DNA from: Fidelibacterota bacterium
GTDB lineage: Bacteria; Bipolaricaulota; Bipolaricaulia; Bipolaricaulales; Bipolaricaulaceae
Length of the DNA stretch: 14,435 bases
Direction: 5' to 3'
Assembly: GCA_024277405.1 (NCBI GenBank)
Contig: JAJRVI010000071.1
Span: 1 to 14,435, forward strand
This document shows, one piece after another, positions 1 to 6,590 of the stretch. The notes under the pieces are model-generated. The model saw only the letters and a list, made by a program, of their open reading frames with translations. It had not been told where the DNA came from and searched no databases. The position numbers and the translations under genes are program-made. Positions within the stretch are counted from its first letter, which is position 1. Each line of letters opens with the position of its first letter.

Positions 1-387
1 GTCGGCGATCCCCAATCGGGAGAGCACCGTTTTCCCGTTGCGGGACACGGTGGCCACCGCGACCTTGATCCCGTGGCGCTTGAGGTCACGGATGAACTCC
101 AATGCGCCGGGGAGGAGGTCCCTCGGGCCCAGGTGCTCGATGAGCTCCCGGTAGTACGCGTCCTTGCGGTCGGCCAGCTCCCGGGCGCGGTCCCGGTAGC
201 GGGGCCATTCGTCCCCCAGGACGATCCGCAGGGCGTCGAGGCGGGATATGCCCCGCACCTGGTCCTTGCGTTCCGGGGGACAGGGGATCCCCAATTCCTC
301 GGCCAGCCGCTTCCACGCCCGGTAATGGTGTTCAGCGGTATCGACGATGACGCCGTCGAGATCGAAAATCACAGCCCCAAGCTCCAT
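1..387 (-). CDS. pgmB: Beta-phosphoglucomutase, HAD superfamily (N-terminal 129 codons, cut by window edge)
   Basis: Reading leftward from ATG at 387-385, the frame stays open to base 1, so the C-terminal part lies outside the window. The N-terminus carries the HAD nucleophile motif FDLDG, with D9 and D11 matching the phosphoryl-accepting Asp and the acid/base Asp of beta-PGM. The cap region follows with TAEHHYRAWK (residues 17-26) and GISR (46-49), both diagnostic of beta-phosphoglucomutase rather than of general HAD phosphatases, and then the second HAD motif VATVSRNGK (111-119). Family members interconvert beta-glucose-1-phosphate and glucose-6-phosphate in the cytoplasm, after inverting phosphorylases cleave maltose, trehalose, kojibiose or similar sugars. 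A Shine-Dalgarno run (AAAGGGGGAGAGA) sits directly before the start. The gene diverges from lacI and shares an operator-containing 51-bp spacer with it, so co-regulation with the transporter is likely. A phosphorylase gene further left would fit but is not visible. Confidence 0.93.
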   Translation of the reverse strand, partial: MELGAVIFDLDGVIVDTAEHHYRAWKRLAEELGIPCPPERKDQVRGISRLDALRIVLGDEWPRYRDRARELADRKDAYYRELIEHLGPRDLLPGALEFIRDLKRHGIKVAVATVSRNGKTVLSRLGIAD

Positions 388-400
388 TCTCTCCCCCTTT

Positions 401-418
401 GCTGTAACCGGTTTCAAG
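401..418. promoter_or_regulatory. LacI-family operator in the pgmB/lacI divergent region
   Basis: This imperfect palindrome is centred on CCGG at 408-411 (GCTGTAACCGGTTTCAAG). The right half matches the perfect operator at 1497-1514 in eight of nine positions; the left half is weaker. It overlaps the expected -35 and spacer of the lacI promoter and lies just downstream of a -10-like TATTAT (431-426, minus strand) that could serve pgmB. One bound repressor could therefore control both divergent genes. The role is inferred from the similarity to the second operator and from position. Confidence 0.75.
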
Positions 419-430
419 CAAAGTTATAAT
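402..430 (+). promoter_or_regulatory. Promoter of the lacI-family regulator, probably leaderless
   Basis: A perfect TATAAT at 425-430 ends 8 nt before the ATG at 439, and a weak -35 (CTGTAA, 402-407) lies 17 bp upstream. Initiation would fall at or within about 2 nt of the A of the ATG, leaving no room for a ribosome binding site. The operator at 401-418 covers the -35 and spacer, which suggests autoregulation. Confidence 0.6.
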
Positions 431-438
431 ACCGGGAA

Positions 439-1464
439 ATGAAACGCAAGATGACGATCCAGGAGATCGCCCGCCTCGCTGGGGTCTCCAAGGCCACGGT
501 CTCCCGCGTGCTGAACAACAGGGGCGGGGTGAGCCCGGAGACACGCCGCAAGGTGGAGGAGGTGATCAAGCTCTACTCCTATACCCCCAACCTGGTGGCC
601 CGGGGGCTGAGCCTCAAGAAGACGGGCAGCATCGGCCTGATCGTGGCCCACACCGCGGAGCGGCTTTCTTCCCACCTGTTCTTCATCGAGTTCCTCCGCG
701 GGATCAGCGCCGTCCTGGACGAACGGGGATTTCGTTTGATCGTGGCCACGGCGGAATCGGAGGATCGATACGAGACCTCATGCCGTTCCATGGCCGAGGG
801 CGGCGTGGTGGACGGTGTGGTGGTCCTGGGGGTCCGCCGGAACGACAAGCGACTCCGGCATTTCCTGCGGGCCGGCATCCCGGTGGTCACCGTGGGGCGC
901 CCCATCGGGTTCCCCCGGGTGGACTACGTGGACGTGGACAACGCGGGCGGCGCGCGGGTGGCGACGGAGTACCTCCTGCGCCTCGGCCACGAGGAGATCC
1001 TCTTCATCAACGGACCCGAGGGCCACACCGCCTCGTTGGCCCGGGAGAGGGGATACCGGCGGGCCCACCGAGCGCTGAAGCGTGAGGTCGACGGGGAGCT
1101 CATCGTGTACGGCGATTTCTCGTTCGAAAGCGGTTATGAGACGGTGAGGAGGTTCTTGGTCAGGGGTAGGGTGCCGTCGGCGGTGTTCGCCGCGAGCGAT
1201 CTCGCCGCCATGGGGGCGATAACGGCGTTCAAGGAGGCCGGGATCCGTGTGGGGAACGAGGTCTCGGTGGTCGGTTTCGACGATATCCCCTACGCCCATT
1301 TCTTCGATCCCCCGCTCACCACGGTGCGGCAGCCTATCTACGAGATGGGGAAGGAAGCGGGGAGGATCCTGCTTTTGCGGCTGGAGGAGGGGACCGGGCC
1401 GGAGCGTCTCTACAAGGTGTTCCCCACCCAGCTCATCGTCCGCGAGAGCACGATCCGCAGTTGA
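439..1464 (+). CDS. LacI/GalR-family transcriptional repressor of the sugar transport locus
   Basis: This 341-residue protein has the standard LacI-family length. An N-terminal helix-turn-helix (residues about 6-27, TIQEIARLAGVSKATVSRVL) is followed by the hinge and a periplasmic-binding-protein-like effector domain (about 65-341) with the typical VGFDDIPYA and LTTVRQP signatures near the C-terminus. It should bind the palindromes at 401-418 and 1497-1514 and release them when a sugar or sugar phosphate binds. The start at 439 has no Shine-Dalgarno but sits 8 nt after a perfect TATAAT. A second ATG at 451 (MTIQEI) is an alternative but is no better supported. The transporter promoter begins only 1 nt after the stop codon. 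The effector is unknown; the neighbouring pgmB and CUT1 genes point to a glucose-containing oligosaccharide. Confidence 0.95.
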   Translation: MKRKMTIQEIARLAGVSKATVSRVLNNRGGVSPETRRKVEEVIKLYSYTPNLVARGLSLKKTGSIGLIVAHTAERLSSHLFFIEFLRGISAVLDERGFRLIVATAESEDRYETSCRSMAEGGVVDGVVVLGVRRNDKRLRHFLRAGIPVVTVGRPIGFPRVDYVDVDNAGGARVATEYLLRLGHEEILFINGPEGHTASLARERGYRRAHRALKREVDGELIVYGDFSFESGYETVRRFLVRGRVPSAVFAASDLAAMGAITAFKEAGIRVGNEVSVVGFDDIPYAHFFDPPLTTVRQPIYEMGKEAGRILLLRLEEGTGPERLYKVFPTQLIVRESTIRS

Positions 1465-1465
1465 A

Positions 1466-1494
1466 TTGACGCTATCGAATCGTGGGGCTATAAT
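1466..1494 (+). promoter_or_regulatory. Sigma-70-type promoter of the ABC transporter operon
   Basis: The -35 TTGACG (1466-1471) and the -10 TATAAT (1489-1494) are separated by exactly 17 bp. Five of six and six of six bases match consensus, so this is the strongest promoter in the window. Expected initiation near 1501 lies within the perfect operator at 1497-1514, giving direct steric repression. Confidence 0.88.
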
Positions 1495-1496
1495 GG

Positions 1497-1514
1497 TTTG
1501 AAACCGGTTTCAAA
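1497..1514. promoter_or_regulatory. Perfect palindromic LacI-family operator of the transporter operon
   Basis: TTTGAAACCGGTTTCAAA is a perfect 18-bp palindrome with the central CG step typical of LacI/GalR-family operators. It starts 2 bp after the -10 box and covers the expected transcription start. A related degenerate copy at 401-418 supports the assignment to the adjacent LacI-family protein. Confidence 0.9.
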
Positions 1515-1588
1515 AAGGAGGTGGTGCACTGACGCGAAATTTGCCGATGGAACGATAACGAATCGCTTGTGAGCGAGAAGGAGGGAGG
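1515..1588 (+). promoter_or_regulatory. Untranslated leader of the transporter operon with an upstream Shine-Dalgarno
   Basis: A near-consensus ribosome binding sequence (AAGGAGGTG, 1515-1523) precedes GTG CAC TGA (1524-1532), a possible two-residue minigene. It cannot serve the binding-protein gene, because TAA at 1556-1558 closes that frame upstream. A small hairpin (TCGCT 1563-1567, AGCGA 1572-1576) follows, then the real Shine-Dalgarno GAAGGAGGGAGG directly before ATG 1589. The functions of the upstream site and the hairpin are unknown. Confidence 0.45.
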
Positions 1589-2851
1589 ATGTTCCGAAAG
1601 ATCTTATCGGTGTCACTCATCGGCCTGTTCGTCGGGATCACGGGGGTCGCTGCGGAAGAGATCTCCATACGGGTTTCCGGCTGGGTCTCCTCGCCGGTGG
1701 AGTCGGAAATCATGCAGACCTTGGTGGACCTCTACAACGCCCAGTTCGCCCCGCCGGGCGTGAAGGCGGTGTACGAGCCCATCCCCGCCGACTACACCAC
1801 CAAGATCCAGACCATGCTCGCCGCGAGAAAGGCCCCGGACGTGTTCTACTGGGACATCTTCATGGCCGAGCCCCTGATGCGGAAGGGGGCGCTCCTGCCC
1901 CTGGACGACCTCATGGCCGCGGCGGGCGTGGATCCCGCGGAGTTCGTGGACACCTGTATCGGCGCCTTCACCTACGGGGGCAAGATCTACGGCATCCCCA
2001 AGGACTTCAACACCCTGGCCCTCTTCTACAACAAGAAGATCTTCGATATCGCCGGGGTCCCCTATCCCACCGCCGACTGGACCTGGGACGATCTCCTCGC
2101 CGCCGCGAAGGCCATCCAGGCGAAGGCCGACGAGATCCGCGAGGTCGTGCCCAGCTTCCAGGCCGCCCTGTGCATGGCCCCCGACGTCGCCCGGTGGCTC
2201 CCGTTCGTGTTCCAGAACGGCGGCAGCTTCTTCAACGCCGACAGGACGGCGGTGGTGATCAACTCCCCCGAGGCCGTGAAGGCCCTGGAGTTCTACACCG
2301 CTTTCGAGCTCGTGCACAAGGTGGCGGTCCGGCCTTCCGAGATCGGCGCCGGCTGGCAGGGCGAGGCCTTCGGCAAGGAGAACGCCGCCATGGTGATGGA
2401 GGGCGGGTGGATGGTGCCCTTCCTGCGGGACAACTTCCCCGATGTAGAGTTCGACGCCGTGGAGCTGCCCGCGGGCCCGGCGGGCAAGGGGAACCTCCTG
2501 TTCACCGTGGCCTACGTGATCCCCGGCTATGAGAAGCATCCCGCGGAGGCCTTCGACGTGCTCAAATTCCTCACCAGCCCCCTGGCCCAGATGTACGTGC
2601 TCTCCCGCGGCTTCGCCCTCCCCACCCGCAAGGCGTTGGGGGGCTTCATCACCGATCCCATCTCCCGCACCATCTTCGCCGGCGCCGCCTACGCCAGGCC
2701 CTGGGAATTCGGCCCCCTGGGGAGCAAGCCCATCGACGAGCTGGCGGCGGCGATGGAGGCGGTGTTCCTGGGCAAGAAGACCGCGCAACAGGCCCTGGAC
2801 GATGCCGCCAAGGTGTTGAACGAGCGCCTGCGAGAGGTACTCTCAGGATAG
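1589..2851 (+). CDS. Sugar ABC transporter substrate-binding protein (CUT1 type)
   Basis: This 420-residue protein has the length and character of family-1 extracellular solute-binding proteins. A Sec signal peptide covers residues 1-22 (basic FRK, hydrophobic core, likely cleavage after GVAA), with no lipobox cysteine. That implies a soluble periplasmic protein, as expected in a diderm. The mature part has the usual two-lobe pattern, including a PDVFYWD stretch near residue 90, IYGIPKD near 130, an ALFYNKKIF hinge strand and a GGWM segment near 270. It should capture an oligosaccharide and deliver it to the two permeases encoded next. A strong Shine-Dalgarno abuts the ATG. The gene is first in the operon behind a repressed promoter. 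The exact sugar cannot be read from the sequence; the adjacent beta-phosphoglucomutase favours a disaccharide processed by a phosphorylase. Confidence 0.93.
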   Translation: MFRKILSVSLIGLFVGITGVAAEEISIRVSGWVSSPVESEIMQTLVDLYNAQFAPPGVKAVYEPIPADYTTKIQTMLAARKAPDVFYWDIFMAEPLMRKGALLPLDDLMAAAGVDPAEFVDTCIGAFTYGGKIYGIPKDFNTLALFYNKKIFDIAGVPYPTADWTWDDLLAAAKAIQAKADEIREVVPSFQAALCMAPDVARWLPFVFQNGGSFFNADRTAVVINSPEAVKALEFYTAFELVHKVAVRPSEIGAGWQGEAFGKENAAMVMEGGWMVPFLRDNFPDVEFDAVELPAGPAGKGNLLFTVAYVIPGYEKHPAEAFDVLKFLTSPLAQMYVLSRGFALPTRKALGGFITDPISRTIFAGAAYARPWEFGPLGSKPIDELAAAMEAVFLGKKTAQQALDDAAKVLNERLREVLSG

Positions 2852-2857
2852 GACACG

Positions 2858-3790
2858 ATGGGATTCGGCGGGACGGGCAAGAGGGGGGCAGGATATCCTG
2901 CCCCCCTCTTTTGGTTCAGGAGGGCGAGGACCCGTGAGATCCTGACGGCCTACGTCCTCATCGCGCCCCACATGTTGGCCCTGGGGGTCTTCACCTTCTT
3001 CGCCATGGGCTTCGCCTTCTACCTCGGCTTCCATCGATACGACCTCCTCAGTCCCCCGACGTTCGTGGGGATCAAGAACTTCGCCCGGATACTCACCGAC
3101 CGGGATTTCCACATCGCGCTGCGGAACACCCTTTATTACACCGCCGTGGTGGTGCCCGTCCAGACCGAGCTCGCGCTCTTCTACGCCGTGCTCCTGAACC
3201 GGCCGGTTCGGTTCAGGACTTTCTTCCGCGCAGCCTTCTACGCTCCCTCCGTCACCGCCTCCATCGTGATCTCCCTGGTGTTCATCTGGCTGTACGCCAA
3301 ACAGGGGATCTTCAACTACCTCCTGACGAGACTCGGCCTCCCGGCGACCATCGACTGGCTGGGGAACCCAGCTACGGCCCTCCCGGCGATCATGATGATG
3401 AATATCTGGTCCACGGCCCCCACCTTCATGGTGGTCTTCCTCGCCGCCCTCCAGGACATCCCCGATTCTCTCCTCGAGGCGGCCGCCATCGACGGGGCGA
3501 ACGCGTGGCAGCGGTTCACCCGGGTGACGCTCCCGCTGCTGCGCCCCAGCATCTTCTTCGTGGTGGTCATGGGCACCATCGGATGCCTCCAAGTATTCGA
3601 TCAGATCTACATCATGACCCGGGGCGGTCCCCTCAAATCCACGATGACCATCAACTACCTCATCTACAGCGAGGCCTTCGAGAACTTCCGCATGGGGTAC
3701 GCCGCTGCCCTCTCGTTGATCCTCTTCGTGTTGATCCTGCTGCTCACCTTGATCCAGAAACGGTACATCGACGTGGAGGTGCAGTACTGA
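2858..3790 (+). CDS. Sugar ABC transporter permease, MalF/UgpA type
   Basis: This 310-residue integral membrane protein has six likely transmembrane segments (starting near residues 30, 92, 128, 175, 230 and 282). It carries the EAA coupling loop EAAAIDGANAWQRF (207-220) followed by LPLLRP, which contacts the nucleotide-binding subunit. It is the first half of a CUT1 permease heterodimer. The start lies 6 nt after the binding-protein stop, with a modest AGGA 9 nt upstream. No ATG, GTG or TTG is available in frame between codon 1 and the first membrane helix, so this start is the best choice. Codons about 8-18 are made of a perfect 32-bp inverted repeat with a terminator-like shape (separate entry), giving an unusual Gly/Pro-containing N-terminal tail (KRGAGYPAPLF) before the conserved region. 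Confidence 0.93.
   Translation: MGFGGTGKRGAGYPAPLFWFRRARTREILTAYVLIAPHMLALGVFTFFAMGFAFYLGFHRYDLLSPPTFVGIKNFARILTDRDFHIALRNTLYYTAVVVPVQTELALFYAVLLNRPVRFRTFFRAAFYAPSVTASIVISLVFIWLYAKQGIFNYLLTRLGLPATIDWLGNPATALPAIMMMNIWSTAPTFMVVFLAALQDIPDSLLEAAAIDGANAWQRFTRVTLPLLRPSIFFVVVMGTIGCLQVFDQIYIMTRGGPLKSTMTINYLIYSEAFENFRMGYAAALSLILFVLILLLTLIQKRYIDVEVQY
2879..2912 (+). terminator. Terminator-like hairpin inside the 5' end of the first permease gene
   Basis: Bases 2879-2910 are a perfect 32-bp palindrome: an AAGA arm, a G6 run, CAGG, a central ATAT, and the exact complement. The RNA would fold into a 14-bp GC-rich stem with a 4-nt loop, followed by UU, so that the descending arm and what follows read CUCUUUU. 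It lies 28 bp after the binding-protein stop but within codons 8-18 of the permease. It could act as a partial terminator, a translation-sensitive attenuator, or a 3'-end stabiliser that raises the binding protein over the permeases. The structure is directly visible; the function is inferred. The U-tract is short for an efficient terminator. Confidence 0.7.
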
Positions 3791-4608
3791 TGCGGGCCAG
3801 GGGGATCCTCATCTACGCCCTGCTCCTGGCCATCACCGTGGTCACCTTCAGCCCGTTCGTGCTGTCGATCCTCGGCTCCCTGAAGGACACGCGGAGCATC
3901 CTCGCCTGGCCCCCGCGGATCTTCTCCCCGCCCTTTCACCCGGAGAACTACGTGCGCGTGTGGAGGGCGAGTCCCCTGTTTCCGGTATGGGTGAGGAACA
4001 GCGTCGTGCTGGCCGTGATAACGGTGGTGGTGAAGCTCCTCTCCTGCTCCATGGCGGGCTACGCCTTCGCGCGGATGCGGTTCCCCGGGAGGAACCTGCT
4101 TTTCTGGGCCACCCTCGCCACGATGATGGTCCCGTACGCGGTCACCCTGGTGCCCAATTACACCATCATGGCGCGGTTCGGGTGGATCGATACCTACCTC
4201 CCGCTGATCGTGCCCGGGATCTCCGATGCGTTCGGGGTGTTCCTCATGGCCCAGTTCTTCAAGACCCTCCCCCGGGATTACGAGGACGCGGCCAGGATCG
4301 ACGGGGCCTCGTGGTTCACCATCTTCTGGCGGGTGATGTTGCCCCTGGCGAGGCCGGCGCTGGTGGCCCTGGCGATCTTCAAGTTCCAGGCCTCATGGAA
4401 CGATTTCCTCGGGCCCCTGATCTACCTGAATAGCCCCTCGAAGTTCACCCTCCCCTTGGGACTCAATTTCTTCAAGGGCCAGTACTTCCACTTCTGGGAG
4501 CTCATCCTCGCGGGGGCCATGTTCAACGCGGTCCCCATGCTCGTCATCTTCGCCATCTTCCAGCGGTACTTCATCAAGGGCATCTCCCTGGGGGGCCTCA
4601 AGGGCTGA
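3790..4608 (+). CDS. Sugar ABC transporter permease, MalG/UgpE type
   Basis: This 272-residue permease has six hydrophobic segments, the EAA loop DAARIDGASWFTIF (166-179) followed by LPLARP, and the typical MalG-like C-terminus RYFIKGISLGGLKG. The ATG at 3790 overlaps the last base of the upstream TGA (TGATG), and GGAGGTG at 3775-3781 gives a Shine-Dalgarno with 8-nt spacing, indicating translational coupling. The frame continues upstream of this ATG, but that sequence is the other permease read out of frame. It pairs with the MalF-type subunit. No ATPase gene follows; in CUT1 systems that lack one, a shared MsmK/MalK-type ATPase encoded elsewhere usually energises transport, and that is the likely situation here. 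Confidence 0.94.
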   Translation: MRARGILIYALLLAITVVTFSPFVLSILGSLKDTRSILAWPPRIFSPPFHPENYVRVWRASPLFPVWVRNSVVLAVITVVVKLLSCSMAGYAFARMRFPGRNLLFWATLATMMVPYAVTLVPNYTIMARFGWIDTYLPLIVPGISDAFGVFLMAQFFKTLPRDYEDAARIDGASWFTIFWRVMLPLARPALVALAIFKFQASWNDFLGPLIYLNSPSKFTLPLGLNFFKGQYFHFWELILAGAMFNAVPMLVIFAIFQRYFIKGISLGGLKG

Positions 4609-4632
4609 GGCACGTACGGGGGACGTCGTGCC
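4609..4632. other. Hairpin between the convergent permease and thrS genes
   Basis: GGCACG (4609-4614) pairs with CGTGCC (4627-4632), and ACG with CGT inside, leaving one bulged T and a 5-nt loop. It starts at the base after the permease stop and lies in the 35-bp gap between convergent genes. No T-tract follows on either strand, so it may block read-through or protect mRNA ends rather than act as a standard intrinsic terminator. Confidence 0.4.
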
Positions 4633-4643
4633 CGGCCCCGGCT

Positions 4644-6557
4644 TCATAGCTCGGGAGTGCGGGAGGCCTCCCGTTCCCTGACGCGGGCGATGATCTCCTC
4701 GAGGGGTTTGGGTCCGAGGTCCTCCCCGGTGCGGAGCCGCAGGGCCACCATGCCGGCCTCGGCCTCGCGGGGGCCGCAGATGAGCATGTAGGGGATCTTC
4801 TGGAGCTGCGCCTCGCGGATGAGGTAGCGCAGGGTCTTGCCGCCCCGGGACCAGGACTCCGCCCGTACTCCCGCCTCGCGGAGCCTCTCCGCCACTGAAT
4901 CGGCGTATGCTCCCTGCCCCTCGGTCACCGGGAGGACAACCGCCTGTATCGGCGCGAGCCACACCGGGAACGCCCCACCGTAGTGCTCGATCAGGATCCC
5001 GAAGAACCGCTCGAACGATCCCAGGATCGCGCGGTGGATCATGTAGGGCCGGTACTTCTTCCCGTCCTGCCCGATGTAGGTCATGTCGAACCGCTCGGGC
5101 AGGTTGAAGTCGAACTGGATCGTGGTGAGCTGCCACGAGCGCCGGAGCGAGTCCTCGATGTCGATGTCGATCTTGGGCCCGTAGAACGCCCCCTCCCCCT
5201 CCTTCACGTCGTAGGGGATCCCCTCCGCCTCCAAGGCGCGGCGGAGCGACTCGGTGGCGAGGTCCCAGGCCTCGGGCGCCCCCACGAACTTCGGCGGCCG
5301 GGTGGAAAGGTGCGCCGCGAACTCCGAGAACCCGAAGGCCCGCAGGATCTTGAGGGCGAACCGCAGGACCCGGAGGATCTCCCCCTCCACCTGGTCAGGG
5401 CGGCAGATGATGTGGGCGTCGTCCTGGGTGAATCCCCGCACGCGCAAGAGCCCGTGGAGGACGCCGCTCCGCTCGTAGCGGTACACCGTCCCGAGCTCGG
5501 CGTACTTGATGGGGAGGTCGCGGTACGAGCGGGTGCGGGTCTTGTAGATGGCGATGTGGAAGGGACAGTTCATGGGCTTGATGAAGTACTCCTGACCCTC
5601 GATGTCCATGGGGGCGTACATGCTCTCCCGGTAGAAATCGAGGTGGCCGCTTATCTCCCACAGGCGGCTCTTGCCGATGTGGGGGGTGTAGATGAGTTGA
5701 TATCCCTCCCGCTCGTGTTCCTTGATCCAGAACTCCTCGATGATGCGCCGGATCTTGGCCCCTTTGGGGTGCCAGAGGACGAGCCCCGCGCCGATCTCGT
5801 TGTGGATGGAGTAGAGGTCCAGCTGCTGCCCCAGGGTGCGGTGGTCCCGGCGGCGGGCCTCCTCGCGCCATCGGAGGTACTCCTCCAGCGCTTCCCGGGT
5901 GGGAAAGGCGGTGCCGTAGATCCGGGTGAGCATGGGGTTGTTGGGGTCGCCGCGCCAGTAGGCCCCGGCGAGTTCCAGCACCTTGAAGTGTTTGACAAGT
6001 CCCGTGGAGGGGAGGTGTGGGCCCCGACAGAGGTCGATGAACTCCCCTTGCTTGTAGAAGGAGATCCGTTCGTCCGGGATCTCCGCTAAAAGCTCGAGCT
6101 TGTAGGCCTCGCCCCGCTCCCGGTAGAGCTCCAGGGCCTCCTCCCGGGACAGGAACACCCGTTCCACCGGGTAATCGGCCGCCACGATGCGCTGCATCTC
6201 CTCCTCGATCTTGGGAAGGTCCTCGTGGGAGATGGGCTCGGGGAACTCGAAGTCGTAGTAGAAGCCATCGCGGATCGCCGGCCCGATGGCGAGTTTCGTC
6301 CCGGGGAAGAGGCGCAGCACCGCCTGGGCCAGGACGTGGGCCGCCGTGTGCCGCAGGATCTCCAGGGCCTCGGGGTCCGAGAGCGTCAGCGCCCGGACCT
6401 CCCCCTCCGTGGGGAGGGGATCGCGGATGTCGCGGAGCTCCCCGTCGTGGAGGGCCCCCACCACCTCATCGGTGAGCCCCCGCTCCCGGAGCAGCTCCTG
6501 GAGGCTCACCCCCGCGGCCTCGAGGGTCTCGCCCTGCGGCAGGATCACTTTGGCCAT
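4644..6557 (-). CDS. thrS: Threonine--tRNA ligase
   Basis: This 637-residue protein is full length for bacterial ThrRS, which charges tRNA-Thr in the cytoplasm. Domains run in order: TGS (about 1-60); the editing domain with HTAAH (H70, H74) and C177/H181 in CRGPH, the residues that clear mis-charged serine; the class II catalytic core with the zinc ligands C331 (MNCPFH), H382 (DDAHI) and H508 (YMIHRA) and motif 2 around YRYERSG; and the anticodon-binding domain from about 533 to the end. All key residues are present. AGGAGG lies 5 nt before the ATG. The gene follows ribF with 33 bp between, so the two are probably cotranscribed. No T-box leader is present, and there is no infC-rpmI-rplT partner as in enterobacteria. 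Confidence 0.98.
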   Translation of the reverse strand: MAKVILPQGETLEAAGVSLQELLRERGLTDEVVGALHDGELRDIRDPLPTEGEVRALTLSDPEALEILRHTAAHVLAQAVLRLFPGTKLAIGPAIRDGFYYDFEFPEPISHEDLPKIEEEMQRIVAADYPVERVFLSREEALELYRERGEAYKLELLAEIPDERISFYKQGEFIDLCRGPHLPSTGLVKHFKVLELAGAYWRGDPNNPMLTRIYGTAFPTREALEEYLRWREEARRRDHRTLGQQLDLYSIHNEIGAGLVLWHPKGAKIRRIIEEFWIKEHEREGYQLIYTPHIGKSRLWEISGHLDFYRESMYAPMDIEGQEYFIKPMNCPFHIAIYKTRTRSYRDLPIKYAELGTVYRYERSGVLHGLLRVRGFTQDDAHIICRPDQVEGEILRVLRFALKILRAFGFSEFAAHLSTRPPKFVGAPEAWDLATESLRRALEAEGIPYDVKEGEGAFYGPKIDIDIEDSLRRSWQLTTIQFDFNLPERFDMTYIGQDGKKYRPYMIHRAILGSFERFFGILIEHYGGAFPVWLAPIQAVVLPVTEGQGAYADSVAERLREAGVRAESWSRGGKTLRYLIREAQLQKIPYMLICGPREAEAGMVALRLRTGEDLGPKPLEEIIARVREREASRTPEL

Positions 6558-6590
6558 CCCGTCCTCCTCGTCGCGAGATTACCGCTAAAC

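Noticed and set aside
1613..2788. A 391-codon open frame antisense to the binding-protein gene
   Set aside because: It is His/Gly/Arg-rich with no domain character and mirrors the high-GC third positions of the real gene, which has a signal peptide, family motifs and a ribosome binding site.
3505..3789. Upstream extension of the second permease
   Set aside because: It overlaps the first permease out of frame. The ATG at 3790 overlapping the stop codon, with a Shine-Dalgarno, is the normal coupled start.
4609..4632. A standard intrinsic terminator between the transporter operon and thrS
   Set aside because: The stem is present but neither strand has a T-tract after it, so it is listed only as a hairpin.
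4983..6089. A 368-codon open frame on the plus strand across thrS
   Set aside because: It lies entirely within an unmistakable full-length ThrRS on the other strand. Its Val/Leu/Asp/Gly-rich low-complexity composition is a GC shadow.
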